Origin: an uncultured Bacteroidales bacterium
GTDB taxonomy: Bacteria > Bacteroidota > Bacteroidia > Bacteroidales > Muribaculaceae
DNA length: 7,567 bases
Assembly (NCBI GenBank): GCA_945828175.1
Contig: CALZQD010000072.1
Span: 1-7,567, forward strand
Direction of reading: 5' to 3'
Positions 6,399 to 7,567 of the stretch are shown piece by piece. The translations under genes were made by a program, and so were the position numbers. How positions within the stretch are numbered: the first letter of the stretch is position 1; each line of letters starts with the position of its first letter. Under the pieces are notes generated by a model, which saw only the letters and a program-made list of their open reading frames with translations, was not told the origin of the DNA and did not search any database.

Positions 6399-6430
6399 CA
6401 AAATTAAGCAAATATTTTCATCGGCGCAAC
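6399..6430 (-). promoter_or_regulatory. Bacteroidetes-type promoter of the B12-regulated operon
   Basis: On the minus strand, GTTG (6427-6430) stands at -33, followed by a 20-nt spacer and -7 TAATTTTG (6399-6406). Transcription should start near 6392, about 60 nt before the conserved aptamer core. Between them, 6331-6343 can form a small hairpin (CGATG-CCG-CATCG). The -7 element is identical to that of the acyltransferase promoter; the -33 matches only TTG of TTTG. Confidence 0.75.
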
Positions 6431-6472
6431 AGATAGCAGTAATTTCCATCGCACAAGCCCGCGGAGATAAAG

Positions 6473-6505
6473 AAAAAACCGATGGCACTTCGTGAGTGCC
6501 ATCGG
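6473..6505 (-). terminator. Rho-independent terminator of the SusD-like gene
   Basis: A perfect 11-bp stem (ccgatggcact 6479-6489, agtgccatcgg 6495-6505) with a 5-nt loop is followed on the minus strand by six T's (6473-6478). It starts 24 nt after the SusD-like stop codon and lies just upstream of the B12 operon promoter, so the two units are separated. Confidence 0.93.
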
Positions 6506-6529
6506 CTTACATTATGAATATGGAACTGA

Positions 6530-7521
6530 TTATTTCGCGTCTTTGAGAGTACCGATCTCGTAACCGGGCTGACCGTCGGCGGGACGGTAGTGTTCCCATT
6601 TGACGACTTTGGTGCGCTTGCTATCCCACCACATACGTTTTGTCGATACGTCGGGACCGAAGTCTTCGAGACATTTATTGTAGTTGGCTTCGTTGTGAAG
6701 CTTCTCGTATGAAGGATAGGTGATACGGCGGCAAGAGCCGAGGTAGTCGTGACCACCGACTTCGATGACGAAGTTCTGGGTCGGCATCTTGAAGGGATCG
6801 AGGGCGGGCATGCCGAGACGGCGATAGTCGGCCCATGCTTCGAAGCCACCGTCGGGGAAGTTCGAGATATATTTCTGGGTGATAATCTTGGCAAGCTTAG
6901 AGTTGCAGTCGTCGGTAAGGTCACCGGTGTTGTCGTCGAACTTGACACTTGTGCCGTAGCCGTTCTTCATTGTCGACTGGAGGTAAGCCTCGATGTCGGC
7001 TGCCTTGATGAGTTTGCCGTATTCGGCCATCGAGCGGCGGATGCCTGCTTCGTAGAACGATTCGGCGGTGCCACCCATGTTCCAGCCGCGGAGGGCGCCC
7101 TCGGCGCGGAGGAAGTCGATTTCAGAAGCATACATCAGGCGAGCCCAGCGATCCTTGCAGATTACAGGAGGTGTGTTCTCCGGTGCTTCGGGGTTGAGGC
7201 TGACAAAGAATGCGCCAATGCGAGAGTTATTCTTGTGGGCATTGTTTTCTTCAGCTGCGATAGCGGGAGTATAGCCTGCCTCGACGCCTTTCCAGCGGCC
7301 GCGGTATTTGCGCGATGCGAGTGTGCCGGTGCTGGTTACATTATACATGATGAGTGCGCGGGGGTCGGCATATTCAGGCACCTGACCTCTTTTGTAGTAG
7401 CTCTTCCACTCAACGGGTACGCCGCCGAGGTTGGTCAGCACGCGCTGCATCGAGACGCTCATGGTCAGACGCGAATCCCAGTAGTGAGCATAGAAGTAGT
7501 GGGGGTTGATGGTGTTCTGAT
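6530..7521 (-). CDS. SusD/RagB-family outer-membrane nutrient-binding protein, C-terminal part (5' truncated)
   Basis: The frame enters from the right and ends at TAA 6532-6530. 329 residues are visible, about 60% of a normal SusD-like protein (usually 500-550). The family is shown by RWARLMYASEIDFLRAEGAL in the TPR-like helical part and KYISNFPDGGFEAWADYRRL near the middle of the visible part; this W-A-D-Y-R-R block is typical of the SusD-like_2 group. These proteins are surface lipoproteins that sit as a lid over a SusC TonB-dependent transporter and bind glycan or other ligands. The signal peptide, lipobox and presumed upstream susC are beyond the contig end. The reading frame runs past the Met codon at 7462 (upstream residues QNTINPHYFYAHYWDSRLT), so that Met is internal. 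The frame must be cut at 7521, where adapter sequence begins. The substrate is unknown. The terminator behind it separates it from the B12 operon. Confidence 0.9.
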
Positions 7522-7567
7522 CTGTCTCTTATACACATCTCCGAGCCCACGAGACGTAGAGGAATCT
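7522..7567 (+). other. Illumina Nextera adapter left at the contig end (not genomic)
   Basis: CTGTCTCTTATACACATCT (7522-7540) is the Tn5 mosaic end used in Nextera libraries. CCGAGCCCACGAGAC (7541-7555) is the read-2 side adapter. GTAGAGGA (7556-7563) fits an 8-base i7 index, matching N712 as I recall it, and ATCT (7564-7567) is the start of the P7 segment. No biological feature should be called here. Confidence 0.97.

Noticed and set aside
7462..7462. Met codon at 7462 as the true start of the SusD-like gene
   Set aside because: The frame stays open upstream with family-like sequence (HYFYAHYWDSRLT) and there is no signal peptide at that Met; the gene is truncated by the contig end.

Overview
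This is a short contig from a Bacteroidota genome, most likely an order Bacteroidales gut commensal; a Muribaculaceae-like, GC-rich genome is my guess. The evidence is three promoters of the Bacteroidetes type (-33 TTG/TTTG, 20-nt spacer, -7 TAnnTTTG), no obvious Shine-Dalgarno sequences, a SusD-family lipoprotein-type gene, a K-D-E surface-export signal after a lipobox, and an IS982-type transposase end. Neither end of the window is natural. The left end begins inside the transposase gene, a usual place for an assembly to break. The last 46 bases are Illumina/Nextera adapter, so genomic sequence stops at about 7521.

Layout: apart from the IS remnant, every gene is on the minus strand, so transcription runs from high to low coordinates. 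From the right: (1) a SusD-like protein missing its N-terminus, closed by a strong terminator (6473-6505); (2) a promoter, a cobalamin riboswitch with a long expression platform, and a two-gene operon encoding a secreted DUF4465-type protein and a lipoprotein with a surface-export signal, ending at a hairpin (3979-4012); (3) a promoter and a single membrane acyltransferase gene; (4) a promoter and a tightly overlapping operon of a COG0523 (CobW-like) metallochaperone GTPase with a His-rich loop, recR, and a GNAT acetyltransferase, ending near a hairpin (199-241); (5) the 3' end of an IS982-family transposase on the plus strand.

How they work together: the most informative part is 4050-6430. 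A B12-responsive leader precedes two exported proteins, so these are probably accessory surface factors for corrinoid capture, although no BtuB transporter or BtuG propeller lies in the window. The leader holds an exact 14-bp inverted repeat that would bury the start codon of the first gene. A second exact 10-bp repeat pairs the conserved 3' B12 box with the expression platform. Together they suggest control at translation initiation. The COG0523-recR-GNAT operon joins metal homeostasis and DNA repair genes through 1-nt and 4-nt overlaps; the functional reason is unknown.
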